A stretch of 64,000 nucleotides of DNA, from contig JAKZRT010000010.1 in assembly GCA_047518005.1 (NCBI GenBank), positions 29,547-93,546 of the forward strand, in the 5' to 3' direction. The stretch comes from JAKZRT01 sp047518005. GTDB lineage: Bacteria > Pseudomonadota > Alphaproteobacteria > Rhodobacterales > Rhodobacteraceae. Position numbers and translations under genes: made by a program. Positions 1 through 8,164 of the stretch are shown in pieces (position 1 is the first letter of the stretch; each line of letters opens with the position of its first letter). A model generated the notes under the pieces. That model did no database searches. It was not told where the DNA came from and saw only the letters and a list, made by a program, of their open reading frames with translations.

Positions 1-49
1 CTTTGTATACATGAAGGAAGATATGCCCTGCAACCAAATGGTTCAAGGC

Positions 50-78
50 GTTAGCAGCCGGGCCACGCCGTTGCTAAC
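50..78. repeat. Inverted repeat upstream of usg
   Basis: GTTAGCA at 50-56 is repeated inverted as TGCTAAC at 72-78 around a 15-nt GC-rich loop. Just downstream, TTGATAT occurs twice in tandem (82-88 and 91-97) before the usg start. There is no T-tract, so this is not a clear terminator. It could be a regulatory element or the 3' hairpin of a gene upstream of the window. Confidence 0.35.
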
Positions 79-147
79 ACATTGATATTGTTGATATGTT
101 AATCACGATCTGGCATTCTGACAGAAACGGTGGTGTGAGAGGTGAAA

Positions 148-417
148 ATGACGGGCAACGAGACCGAGCTTATGCTCAAGGGCTACGGGCTGACGACGGC
201 CGAATTTTTCTATCGGATGCCCGATTACCAACACGTTCTCAACAGCTATATCTGGCAAGACTACGACCTTGCGCCGGACTATCCGCGGCTCTTTGAATTC
301 ATCGAGTTTTGGGAGCGCGACATCGAAGGACCGCTGCATTCGGTGCGATTTTCGCACCGCAAGCTGATCGCGCCGGGCGAGTGGCGCAATGTGGTTGGCG
401 AACTGAGACTGCACTGA
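148..417 (+). CDS. usg: Usg family protein
   Basis: Small soluble protein of the Usg family, conserved in Alphaproteobacteria and of unestablished biochemical role. The 89-residue product keeps the family core: KGYGLTTAEFFYRMPD near the N terminus, then WQDYDLAPDYPRL, then IEGPLHSVR and the terminal LRLH. A GAGAGG ribosome site at 137-142 sits 5 nt before the ATG at 148. A GTG at 142 in the same frame would add two residues but overlaps that site. The stop lies 9 nt from the convergent dsbB stop. The family call is from memory of the conserved motifs; no function can be deduced from the sequence. Confidence 0.85.
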   Translation: MTGNETELMLKGYGLTTAEFFYRMPDYQHVLNSYIWQDYDLAPDYPRLFEFIEFWERDIEGPLHSVRFSHRKLIAPGEWRNVVGELRLH

Positions 418-426
418 GATCGGCGG

Positions 427-894
427 TCAGACCCTGGCGCGCGCTGCCGCAATCCAGATCAGCGCCAGACCAACCGACAAAATGCCGTTCCAGCTGGCCA
501 TCGAGACCCCCGCCTGGGCCCAGGCAACCTCGTCGCAGCGGATCAACGGTGCGTCGGTGATCGCCTCCATCAGCTCGGCGGCGCTGAGGTCGGAAATGTC
601 GAAACCAGTGCATCCGGTGGGCCCCTCCCACCATTTTCTCTCGACGCCGGCGTGATAAAGGCCAACCGCGCCGGTCGCCAGTGCCGCGAACCCGCCCAGC
701 AGCGGCAGAAACGGGCCGCGCGGCGCAACCGTCAGGGCCAATAGCCCGATCAGCGCGGCGACGCCGTGCGGCCAGCGCTGCCAGAGGCACAGCTTGCATG
801 GTGGCATGCCGCCCAGATACTGGAAAGCAAAGGCCCCCAGCAACAAGGCCGCAGAACCGCTAGATGCAAGAATTATCAACGACTTACGGTTCAT
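427..894 (-). CDS. dsbB: Disulfide bond formation protein B (DsbB)
   Basis: Inner-membrane quinone reductase that reoxidises periplasmic DsbA. The 155-residue protein has four hydrophobic segments. The first periplasmic redox pair is visible as PPCKLCLWQRWPH; a second pair of Cys lies in the later loop (PTGCTGF and LIRCDEVAW), the standard DsbB arrangement. I start at the ATG at 894 (MNRKSLII), not at the longer frame, because this ATG overlaps the stop of the upstream YqaA gene in an ATGA (891-894), which implies translational coupling. No DsbA gene is adjacent; a DsbA-like gene lies 34 kb away at 34609. Confidence 0.92.
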   Translation of the reverse strand: MNRKSLIILASSGSAALLLGAFAFQYLGGMPPCKLCLWQRWPHGVAALIGLLALTVAPRGPFLPLLGGFAALATGAVGLYHAGVERKWWEGPTGCTGFDISDLSAAELMEAITDAPLIRCDEVAWAQAGVSMASWNGILSVGLALIWIAAARARV

Positions 895-1469
895 AAGTAA
901 CGTACCACATAGAAGCCACCGGCAAGCAGGACGACCAAGAGAATGAACATCACCCCCAGACGACGCTCGATGAATTCGCGTATCGGTGCGCCGAATTTCC
1001 ACAATAGCCCAGCGACGATGAAAAACCTCAGACCGCGCGCAATCACGGAAGTGACGACGAAAGTGGCAAAGGGCAAGCCCGTCCAGCCCGACATGATGGT
1101 GACAACCTTGTAGGGAAACGGGGTCACGCCCGCGATCAGCACCGGCCAGAAGCCGAAATCGTTAAAGCGCGTGTTGAATTCGGCCATCGCCGCCGCTTTG
1201 CCCATGGCTGCCAGGATCGGCTGGCCGATGCTGTCATAGGCAAATGTGCCAATGGCATAGCCCAAGATCCCACCCAGAACCGACGCAGCCAGCGCCACGC
1301 CGGCAATAATCCAGGCCTTGGACGGGCGCGCAATGATCATCGGGATCATCAAAACATCGGGCGGGATCGGAAAAACCGAGCTTTCCGCAAAGGCCACGAT
1401 CGCCAGCGCCCACAGGGCGTGGGGTGTCTCGGCCAACTGAATCGTCCGGTCGTAAAGCGCGCGCAACAT
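891..1469 (-). CDS. YqaA/DedA-type VTT-domain membrane protein
   Basis: Integral membrane protein of the YqaA branch (COG1238) of the DedA/VTT superfamily; related DedA proteins are implicated in envelope lipid flipping. The 192-residue product has the hallmark FAESSVFPIPPDVLMIP segment near residue 30, the central FGFWPVLIAGVTPFPYKVVTI motif of the re-entrant region (shortened here as PFPYK), and hydrophobic stretches at both ends. The start at 1469 (MLRALYD) is chosen because longer versions run into tRNA-Leu on the other strand; a start 9 nt upstream (MVPML) is possible. It is coupled to dsbB by an ATGA overlap, so it is the first gene of a two-gene operon. Substrate unknown. Confidence 0.85.
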   Translation of the reverse strand: MLRALYDRTIQLAETPHALWALAIVAFAESSVFPIPPDVLMIPMIIARPSKAWIIAGVALAASVLGGILGYAIGTFAYDSIGQPILAAMGKAAAMAEFNTRFNDFGFWPVLIAGVTPFPYKVVTIMSGWTGLPFATFVVTSVIARGLRFFIVAGLLWKFGAPIREFIERRLGVMFILLVVLLAGGFYVVRYL

Positions 1470-1547
1470 GGGCACCATGCACCACGGGGTGGTACCAAGG
1501 TCAAGCGCGTTGACCCCACCGAATTGGTCGACTACCAAGCGCGTCGT

Positions 1548-1633
1548 GCCCAAGTGGCGGAATGGTAGACGCAGGGGACTCAAAATCCCCCGCCTTCACG
1601 GGCGTGAGAGTTCGAGTCTCTCCTTGGGCACCA
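1548..1633 (+). tRNA. tRNA-Leu(CAA)
   Basis: Class II tRNA with acceptor GCCCAAG (1548-1554) pairing CTTGGGC (1623-1629), anticodon stem GGGGA/TCCCC around loop CTCAAAA (anticodon CAA), a long variable arm, the TTCGAGTC T-loop and an encoded CCA at 1631-1633. Confidence 0.96.
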
Positions 1634-1645
1634 TCCCGCAGCCAA

Positions 1646-1667
1646 AGAAAAAGCCGCCCAAGGCGGC
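1646..1667 (-). terminator. Rho-independent terminator of the DUF882 gene
   Basis: On the minus strand GCCGCC-TTG-GGCGGC is followed directly by TTTTTC (plus-strand stem halves 1653-1658 and 1662-1667, A-run 1648-1652). It lies 28 nt past the DUF882 stop and between that gene and the convergent tRNA-Leu. Confidence 0.8.
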
Positions 1668-1694
1668 CCGGCCGAGTTGATCAGACAGATTTGT

Positions 1695-2264
1695 TCAGCC
1701 GTTCCAGGTGCGGATATCTCCGCAATCCATATGAACGAAATTGGCACCGCGGTACCTGCCGACGCCACCTGCATTGCAGGTCTTGGCCGCTTGGGCGATC
1801 TGGTTGACCGACCGGCCGCGCATGCGCAGGTCGGCAGCCTGACCCAGAACATGCAGCGAATTGCGCGCTACGCTGCGCGACCTTGCGCGCAGGGCCCGGT
1901 TGGTGGCGGCGGTGCGATAGCCCGAAAGCATCGAGAACGCCTCGTCGCTGCCGAGCAGCTGATGCGAGGCTGCGATGATATCGACCGTTCGCCGATCAAT
2001 CAGCTTGACCGAGCCCGACCGCCAGTCACGCATGAAATAGCTGATCTCGTCGAAAACCTCTGGGATATAGTGGCCGTCGATCCAATAAATGGCGTCAATG
2101 CTTTCGCCACTGCGGCCCGAATACATTTTGACACGGCGGATATCGCCGGCACCTCGGATCAGGTTGAACGCATTGGAATAGGTGGGGGCAGCGGCAACCG
2201 CGCCTGCCGCAAAGATACGCAGCAGATTTCGTCGGCTCAGTGTCGCAAGGGTGGATTGCGTCAT
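1695..2264 (-). CDS. Tat-exported DUF882 / M15-like peptidoglycan protein
   Basis: DUF882 (YcbK-like, peptidase M15A family) protein, probably a periplasmic peptidoglycan carboxypeptidase or binding protein. The 189-residue product opens with a twin-arginine signal (SRRNLLRIFAAGAVAAAP), so export by the Tat pathway is likely. The zinc-site pattern is visible as SLHVLGQAADLRM (HxxGxAxD) and a C-terminal FVHMDCGDIRTW (HxD/H). The ATG at 2264 is used because the 17 extra residues of a longer frame would bury the Tat motif. It is divergent from the L,D-transpeptidase across a 309-bp intergenic region, consistent with a shared envelope role. Activity is inferred from family only. Confidence 0.88.
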   Translation of the reverse strand: MTQSTLATLSRRNLLRIFAAGAVAAAPTYSNAFNLIRGAGDIRRVKMYSGRSGESIDAIYWIDGHYIPEVFDEISYFMRDWRSGSVKLIDRRTVDIIAASHQLLGSDEAFSMLSGYRTAATNRALRARSRSVARNSLHVLGQAADLRMRGRSVNQIAQAAKTCNAGGVGRYRGANFVHMDCGDIRTWNG

Positions 2265-2573
2265 GAAATTGCCTGTCCGTCGTCCGTTTTTTCGCCGCCT
2301 TGATGACGGTCGCATTGCGGCTCCCCAAATGCCGCACCGAACTCGTTACATGAAAACTCACCGTCACCAAGTTTAGGTTAAAGAAATTCTTATTGGAACC
2401 CCAGGGTTAGGCGGATTTCCGCCAAGGTGTTGTAATGGCCCGAATTTGGGCGCTGTGACGCAATAAAAACGTCCAATTTTGCTTTTACGCGATAGATTAA
2501 ATGTGAGTGGACATCTTATCGATTTCGGCCAAAGTCTTTGCGCCGCCGGTTGGTATAACGAAGGGTGGATTTG
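2265..2573. other. Divergent intergenic region, DUF882 / L,D-transpeptidase
   Basis: No gene seen in these 309 bases. A short near-palindrome GGCGGA-TT-TCCGCC lies at 2410-2423 and AT-rich stretches near 2370-2395 and 2490-2502 could hold the two divergent promoters. An AAGGG ribosome site at 2561-2565 serves the transpeptidase. Confidence 0.5.
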
Positions 2574-4211
2574 ATGCGAAGTTGGGAACAAATTCTAAGG
2601 CGATCTCGCTCAAAAGCCTGGCTGGCAGCAGTTTTTGTCCTGGCGGTCCTTCTGCCGGCGGCCGTAGCCGCGCAATCGACGAAATCGACACCGCTTAGAC
2701 AGGCCATCGCCCAGGCGGCAGCCGGCGACCGGGTTCTGGCAGCCTTTTACCGAGACAACGGTTTTGAGCCACTCTGGACAGGTCGCACCCGCAAGCACCG
2801 TCTGCGGCGCGAGGCATTGCTGATTGCCCTGCGCGGCGCATCCGACCATGCCCTTCCGGTCTCGGAATATCCGGCCACCGAAATCGCTGCGCGTATGAAA
2901 CGGGCCCGGAAAGCCCCAGACCGGGGCACATTGGATGTTTACCTGAGCAAAATCTATCTCGCCTATGCCGCCGACATTGGTAGCGGAATAGTGAACCCCA
3001 AAAGGATCAATTACGACGACGAGGATAAACAAGGCGAAATCGCCCGCAGGCGTCCGATCCGCGATCCGCGCGCCCTGCTCGATGGCATTTTCGCGTCCAA
3101 CGCAAAGGCCTATTTTTCACTGCTTCCGCCTAAAGCGCCCGAATACAACCGTCTGATGAAGGCCAAACTTGACCTGGAAAAGATCATCGCGCGTGGCGGA
3201 TGGGGGGCCAAGGTGAATGCCAGACGGCTGGAGCCCGGTGACACTGGCCCGCAGGTCGTTGGCCTGCGTGACCGCCTGATCGCCATGGGTTTTCTCAAGC
3301 GCAACGCCCGCGCATCGTATGATCCCGAACTGACCCGCGCCGTGCAGGTTTTTCAGACTGCGCACGGGCTTTTTGCCGACGGGATCGTGGGGCCGGGGTC
3401 GCTGCGGATGCTGAACACCTCACCAAATAAAAGACTGGCTCAAATCATCGTGGCAATGGAGCGCGAGCGCTGGATGAATTTCGACCGTGGGGCGCGGTTT
3501 ATCGAGGTCAACATTCCGGACTTTTCGGCCAAGATTATCGAAAACGGTGTCGCGACATTTCAGACCCGTGCCGTTGTGGGGGCAGCCGAGGACGAACGGC
3601 GCACGCCTGAGTTTTCGGATGAAATGGAGCACATGATCTTTAATCCCGGCTGGTATGTTCCGCGCGACATCGCGACGATGGAATATCTGCCGCTTTTGCA
3701 AGAAGACCCCTTTGCCGTGGCGCATCTTGAATTGCTGGATGAAGACGGTGAACCGGTCGAGCGGGAAACCGTGGATTTTGCGTCGCTCGACGAAGAAACC
3801 TGGCCGTTTCTGATGAAAGAGCCGCCCAGTCAGGTCAACGCGCTGGGGCTGGTCAAGTTCATGTTCCCGAACCGGTATAACATTTATCTGCATGACACGC
3901 CCCAAAAGGTGCTCTTTTCCAAAGAAGCGCGGGCGTTCAGCCACGGTTGCATTCGGCTGGGCGATCCTTTTGATTTTGCGCACGCGCTTTTGTCCCTGCA
4001 GACCGAAGACACGCAACGGGTCATCGACGATGCGCTTGCAGAGGAAGACGAATTCCGGGTTGATCTGGATGAACATGTCCCCGTCCACGTGATCTATCGC
4101 AGCGCCCGGGTCGATGCCAAGGGGCGCCTTCAGTTTCGCCGCGATATTTACCAACGCGACTCCGCGATCTTCAGTGCGCTGCGCCGTGCCGGGGTGGTGC
4201 TTGGAGGTTAG
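2574..4211 (+). CDS. L,D-transpeptidase, YcbB-like, with PG-binding domain
   Basis: Periplasmic L,D-transpeptidase that would make 3-3 cross-links or tether peptidoglycan. The 545-residue protein has an N-terminal membrane anchor or signal (AWLAAVFVLAVLLPAAVAAQ, about residues 16-35), a scaffold region, a peptidoglycan-binding motif near residues 215-275 (GDTGPQVVGLRDRL, then VQVFQTAHGLFADGIVG), and a YkuD catalytic domain with SHGCIRLGD (His457, Cys459). This order and size match the YcbB/LdtD type. I take the ATG at 2574 because AAGGG at 2561-2565 is 8 nt upstream; a GTG at 2565 would overlap it. Divergent from the DUF882 gene; lpxD follows 56 nt downstream. Confidence 0.92.
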   Translation: MRSWEQILRRSRSKAWLAAVFVLAVLLPAAVAAQSTKSTPLRQAIAQAAAGDRVLAAFYRDNGFEPLWTGRTRKHRLRREALLIALRGASDHALPVSEYPATEIAARMKRARKAPDRGTLDVYLSKIYLAYAADIGSGIVNPKRINYDDEDKQGEIARRRPIRDPRALLDGIFASNAKAYFSLLPPKAPEYNRLMKAKLDLEKIIARGGWGAKVNARRLEPGDTGPQVVGLRDRLIAMGFLKRNARASYDPELTRAVQVFQTAHGLFADGIVGPGSLRMLNTSPNKRLAQIIVAMERERWMNFDRGARFIEVNIPDFSAKIIENGVATFQTRAVVGAAEDERRTPEFSDEMEHMIFNPGWYVPRDIATMEYLPLLQEDPFAVAHLELLDEDGEPVERETVDFASLDEETWPFLMKEPPSQVNALGLVKFMFPNRYNIYLHDTPQKVLFSKEARAFSHGCIRLGDPFDFAHALLSLQTEDTQRVIDDALAEEDEFRVDLDEHVPVHVIYRSARVDAKGRLQFRRDIYQRDSAIFSALRRAGVVLGG

Positions 4212-4267
4212 CGCGGCTAAGCCTTCGGGCGCGAACCGTTGGTTCGCCGCAGATGAGGGCCAGCGCC

Positions 4268-5371
4268 ATGACCTACACAATTGCCGAAATCGCCCAGGCG
4301 CTCGGGGCCGAAGCGGCGGGCGACCTTGCCCTTAAGGTTACCCACGCGGCAGAACCGGCAGACGCTGCGGAAGATGCCATCGCCCTGGCGCTTGATCCGA
4401 AATTTGCCAAGGGTCTGACGCAGGGACACGCCCGCGCCGCGCTGGTCTGGCCCGGTGCGGACTGGCAGGCGATGGGGCTGAAGGCGGCGGTCTTTGTGGG
4501 TCGCCCGCGCTTTGCGATTGCCGATCTCACCGGGCTTATGGACCCAGGCCCCGATATTCCGCCAGGCATTCACCCGACCGCCCTGATCGACCCAACCGCC
4601 GATATCGGCGAACACGCGGCCATCGGCCCACTTGCAGTGATCGGCGCGGGCGTCCGGCTGGGTTCGCGCGCCCGTATCGGGGCGCATGTCGTGATCGGCC
4701 GTGGCGCACAGATCGGTGCTGATGCGCTGATCCACGCCGGCGTTCGTATCGGCCACGACGTGCGCATCGGCGACGGCTTTATCGCCCAGCCGGGTGCAAT
4801 CATCGGCTCGGATGGTTTTTCGTTCGTGCCGCCCGACGGAATGGACATCGAAGCCACCCGCCGGTCGCTTGGGGCTGAACACGAAGTTGCCGCGCCGGGT
4901 GGGCCAACCGAATGGCGGCGGGTGCATTCGCTCGGGAGCGTCGAGATCGGCGACGACGTCGAGGTCGGCGCCAACACCGCGATTGATCGCGGCACCATCC
5001 GGGCAACACGGATCGGGCGCGGAACCAAGCTCGATAACCTCGTGCATATCGCCCACAATGTTGTGATTGGCGAAGACACCTTGATCTGCGCCAGCGTCTC
5101 GATTGCGGGATCGACGGTGATCGGCAACCGCTGCGTGCTTGGCGGGCAGGTTGGGGTGAACGACAACATCATCGTCGGCGACGACGTGATCGCCGCCGGG
5201 GCATCCAAAATCTACACCAACGCGCCGTCGGGCCGGGTTCTGATGGGATCGCCCGCCACCAAGATGGAAACCAACATCGAAAACTACAAGGCCCTGCGCC
5301 GCCTGCCACGTCTGATGAAACAGGTGGCAGCGCTGCAAAAAGCGGTTTCAAAGCTCACCGAGAGAGACTAG
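4268..5371 (+). CDS. lpxD: UDP-3-O-acylglucosamine N-acyltransferase LpxD
   Basis: Third step of lipid A synthesis: transfers a 3-hydroxyacyl chain from ACP to UDP-3-O-acyl-glucosamine in the cytoplasm. The 367-residue protein has the N-terminal uridine-binding domain (TYTIAEIAQALG start, FVGRPRFAIADL) and a long left-handed beta-helix of hexapeptide repeats from about residue 100 (HPTALIDPTADIGEHA onward). The active-site region is DNLVHIAHNVVIGED. The ATG at 4268 follows a GAGGG site at 4255-4259; the in-frame ATG at 4253 overlaps that site. An acyl carrier protein and a ketoacyl synthase follow immediately, suggesting a local acyl supply for lipid A. Confidence 0.96.
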   Translation: MTYTIAEIAQALGAEAAGDLALKVTHAAEPADAAEDAIALALDPKFAKGLTQGHARAALVWPGADWQAMGLKAAVFVGRPRFAIADLTGLMDPGPDIPPGIHPTALIDPTADIGEHAAIGPLAVIGAGVRLGSRARIGAHVVIGRGAQIGADALIHAGVRIGHDVRIGDGFIAQPGAIIGSDGFSFVPPDGMDIEATRRSLGAEHEVAAPGGPTEWRRVHSLGSVEIGDDVEVGANTAIDRGTIRATRIGRGTKLDNLVHIAHNVVIGEDTLICASVSIAGSTVIGNRCVLGGQVGVNDNIIVGDDVIAAGASKIYTNAPSGRVLMGSPATKMETNIENYKALRRLPRLMKQVAALQKAVSKLTERD

Positions 5372-5398
5372 CTTTTTGCCGAGTTCATCGGGTGGAAC

Positions 5399-5665
5399 AT
5401 GGCAAGCGAAATATCGGTCCGGGTAATTGCGATCATTGCCGAACAGGGTCTGTTGGACGTCGCCGACGTGCGCCCGGACCGCAGCCTTGACGATCTGGGG
5501 ATCGACAGTTTGGGTCTGGTCGAATGTATTTTTGCGATCGAAGAGGCCTTTGACATCTCGGTCCCTTTCAATGCCAACGACCGCGCCGTGGGCGACTTCG
5601 ACATAACGACCGTGGCCAGCACCGTGGCGGCGGTCGAAAGGCTGGTGGCAGACCAGACCGCATGA
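5399..5665 (+). CDS. Acyl carrier protein beside lpxD
   Basis: 88-residue acyl carrier protein. The 4'-phosphopantetheine attachment motif DLGIDSLGLVE is intact (Ser at about residue 38), followed by the acidic helix IFAIEEAFDISVPF. It is distinct from housekeeping AcpP in its spacing and C-terminal tail. It lies 27 nt after lpxD and overlaps the start of the following ketoacyl synthase by 4 nt, so it is probably a dedicated carrier working with that synthase. It may be functionally analogous to rhizobial AcpXL, which carries acyl chains for lipid A; that is inference from the neighbourhood. Confidence 0.9.
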   Translation: MASEISVRVIAIIAEQGLLDVADVRPDRSLDDLGIDSLGLVECIFAIEEAFDISVPFNANDRAVGDFDITTVASTVAAVERLVADQTA

Positions 5666-6867
5666 GGCGTGTGGTCGTAACAGGGCAGGGAACGATCAAT
5701 GCATTGGGGCACAATGTGCCCGATACGCTGGCGGCTTTGCGCGCCGGACACTCGGGCATCGGTCCGCTTGACATCCCCGATGTCGATCGCCTTTTGATCC
5801 GCATCGGTGCGCAGGTCCGGGGCTTCGATCCCGCAACGCATTTCGACCGCCAGCAACTGGCGCTCTATGACCGGTTCACCCAGTTTGCCCTAATCGCGGC
5901 GGATCAGGCGGTGACCCAGTCGGGGCTGCGGTTCAAAGGTGGGATGGGCGACCGCAGCGGGGTGACCCTTGGCACCGCGGCGGGTGGCATTCACACTTGG
6001 GAAGACGCCTATCGCGCGGTTTTCGAGACCGGAAAGAACCGGGTGCATCCCTTTGTTGTGCCCAAGCTGATGCTGAACGCCGCTGCCGCGCATATGTCGA
6101 TGCGGTACGGGCTGCGCGGGCCCGCCTTCGCGGTCTCGACCGCCTGCGCCTCGTCGAATCATGCCATGGGTCAGGCGTTTCAGTTGATCCGGGCCGGGGG
6201 TGTCGATGTCGTGCTGACCGGCGGCTCGGAGGCGATGCTGTGCTTTGGCGGGATCAAGGCATGGGAAGGCCTGCGCGTCATGTCGCCCGACGGCTGCCGT
6301 CCGTTCTCCAAAGACCGCAACGGCATGGTCTTGGGCGAAGGCGCTGCGGTGTTCGTTTTCGAAAACCGCGACCATGCCCTTGCGCGCGGGGCCGAAATTC
6401 TGGCCGAAGTGGCAGGCTTTGCAATGAATTCGGATGCCAGCGACATTGTCATGCCGTCGCGCGAAGGCGCGGCGCGGGCCATTGCCGGAGCGCTTTCCGA
6501 CGCGGGGTTATTGCCCGGCGAGGTGGGGTATATCAACGCCCACGGCACTGGCACAACCGCCAACGACACCACCGAATGCGCCGCCATCAGCGAGGTTTTC
6601 GGGTCCCGATGCCCGCTGGTCTCGTCCACCAAATCCATGCACGGCCATCTGATTGGCGGCACCGGTGCGGTCGAGCTCTTGGCAGTGATCATGGCGCTGC
6701 GCGAAGGCGTGATCGCCCCGACCGCGGGCTTTGGCAAATCCGACCCCGATTGCCCGCTCGATGTGGTGCCCAACGAGGCCCGCGAGGCTCCAATCAATGC
6801 CGCCCTGTCCAACGCTTTCGCATTTGGAGGTCTGAACGCAGTGCTCGCCCTCAGGAAAGCTTCCTGA
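5662..6867 (+). CDS. Beta-ketoacyl-ACP synthase II-type (FabF-like)
   Basis: Condensing enzyme that elongates acyl-ACP with malonyl-ACP. The 401-residue product has the complete KAS Cys-His-His triad: Cys162 in STACASSNH, His294 in NAHGTGTTAND and His329 in MHGHLIGGTGAVE. It starts at the ATG of an ATGA overlapping the acp stop, so the two are translationally coupled. Placement in lpxD-acp-fabF order suggests a role in an unusual or very long acyl chain, as with FabF paralogues in rhizobial acpXL clusters, instead of bulk fatty acid synthesis. No dehydratase or dedicated acyltransferase follows; the next gene is convergent. Confidence 0.9.
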   Translation: MRRVVVTGQGTINALGHNVPDTLAALRAGHSGIGPLDIPDVDRLLIRIGAQVRGFDPATHFDRQQLALYDRFTQFALIAADQAVTQSGLRFKGGMGDRSGVTLGTAAGGIHTWEDAYRAVFETGKNRVHPFVVPKLMLNAAAAHMSMRYGLRGPAFAVSTACASSNHAMGQAFQLIRAGGVDVVLTGGSEAMLCFGGIKAWEGLRVMSPDGCRPFSKDRNGMVLGEGAAVFVFENRDHALARGAEILAEVAGFAMNSDASDIVMPSREGAARAIAGALSDAGLLPGEVGYINAHGTGTTANDTTECAAISEVFGSRCPLVSSTKSMHGHLIGGTGAVELLAVIMALREGVIAPTAGFGKSDPDCPLDVVPNEAREAPINAALSNAFAFGGLNAVLALRKAS

Positions 6868-6976
6868 AGCCTGCCTGAGTGTAATTATTGTGCCGCGGCG
6901 AGGTGCGCCTGGAAATCGGCCCAGTTGACCGAATTCCGCAATGACACCCGTAAAGCTCGCTTCGGCAGGGATCCAC

Positions 6977-8161
6977 TCAAATCGTGCTGACCAAAAGTCG
7001 GTCGAGCCCGTGGAAATGATAGACATCGGCGTATTGCGGCGATCCGACCAATCTGAGATTTGGATGCGCGGCAAAGAGCACGGGCAGCGCAATTTGCATT
7101 TCCAGACGCGCCAGTGGGGCACCGACACAGAAATGCAGACCTGCTCCGAAGGCGATATGCTGGGCCGGGTCGCGGGTCGGGTCAAATTTGTCCGGGTTCG
7201 GCCCGAGCTCCTTATCGCGACCCGCCGAGCCCAGCAGAACCGCAATTTCGCGGCCCTCGTCCAGAGGCTGCCCGAAGATCCGCAACGGCTCATAAACCCA
7301 GCGTGTGAAAATGTGCAGCGGCGGGTCAAAGCGCAGGATCTCTTCGACGGTACCGGGCACGTGGTCGGGCGACAGGCAGTCACGCCCGGCCCCGGTCTCC
7401 AAAAGCGCCTTGATGCCGTTGCCAAGCGAATGCACCGTCGCTTCGTGTCCCGCATTCAACAACAAGATGCAGGTCGTGATCATTTCGTCGGTGCTGAGCT
7501 TTTCGCCGTCTTCCTCGGCGGCGATCAGATGCGTGATCAGGTCGTCAGCGGGGCGCTGCCGCTTTTCGCGCACATAGCCGCGCAGGAAATCCGCGAACTC
7601 AAGCGCGGCGCGATTGGCGGCGTCTTCCATGACCCGGGTCCGGCGCGCCTGATACATGCCGACCATCGCATGGCTCCAGTTCAAAAGCTGGTCCGCCATT
7701 GTGTCCGGCACGCCCAGCAGGCGGGCGATCACTGTGACCGGAAGGCGCGCGGCAAATGCCGGGATCAGGTCGACAGGTCCTTTGGGCAGGTCGCGCGCCA
7801 GGTCTTGCGACAGCGCGGTGATGTCAGGCGCCAGCTCGCGGATCCGACGCGAGGTGAAGGCCCGCAGCACCAGCCCCCTGAGGCGGGTGTGACGCGGCGG
7901 CTCGAGCTCCAGCATCGAATGCGCTTCAACCGCGTAAAAGCTTTCGGTATGCGCGGCGATCTGCGGGCCCTTGCCGGGCGGCGGTTCGCGCCCCATGCCC
8001 CGGTCGCGCAGGACCGCGCGCGCGGCGCGATGGCTGGTCGCGCAGATCAGGCCATAGTCCTCCCGGAAAATGAAATCGCCGGCGGCCCGTGCGCGGGCAT
8101 AAAACGGATAGGGGTTCTGGACAAAGCCCGGATCTGTCGGTGATTGCGACAGGCTTTGCAC
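6977..8161 (-). CDS. Cytochrome P450
   Basis: Soluble bacterial class I-type P450 monooxygenase; substrate unknown. The 394-residue protein shows the oxygen-binding I-helix (NAGHEATVHSLGNG), the K-helix ExxR (VEEILRFDPP) and the heme loop FGAGLHFCVGAPLARLE with the thiolate Cys345. Length and motifs are normal. The start is a GTG at 8161, 3 nt after the tpiA stop on the same strand, which suggests co-transcription with tpiA although no metabolic link is evident. No ferredoxin or ferredoxin reductase gene is adjacent, so redox partners must be elsewhere. Confidence 0.93.
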   Translation of the reverse strand: MQSLSQSPTDPGFVQNPYPFYARARAAGDFIFREDYGLICATSHRAARAVLRDRGMGREPPPGKGPQIAAHTESFYAVEAHSMLELEPPRHTRLRGLVLRAFTSRRIRELAPDITALSQDLARDLPKGPVDLIPAFAARLPVTVIARLLGVPDTMADQLLNWSHAMVGMYQARRTRVMEDAANRAALEFADFLRGYVREKRQRPADDLITHLIAAEEDGEKLSTDEMITTCILLLNAGHEATVHSLGNGIKALLETGAGRDCLSPDHVPGTVEEILRFDPPLHIFTRWVYEPLRIFGQPLDEGREIAVLLGSAGRDKELGPNPDKFDPTRDPAQHIAFGAGLHFCVGAPLARLEMQIALPVLFAAHPNLRLVGSPQYADVYHFHGLDRLLVSTI

Positions 8162-8164
8162 CGT

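Noticed and set aside
4217..5338. 373-codon antisense frame over lpxD
   Set aside because: Periodicity comes from the hexapeptide repeats of LpxD read backwards.
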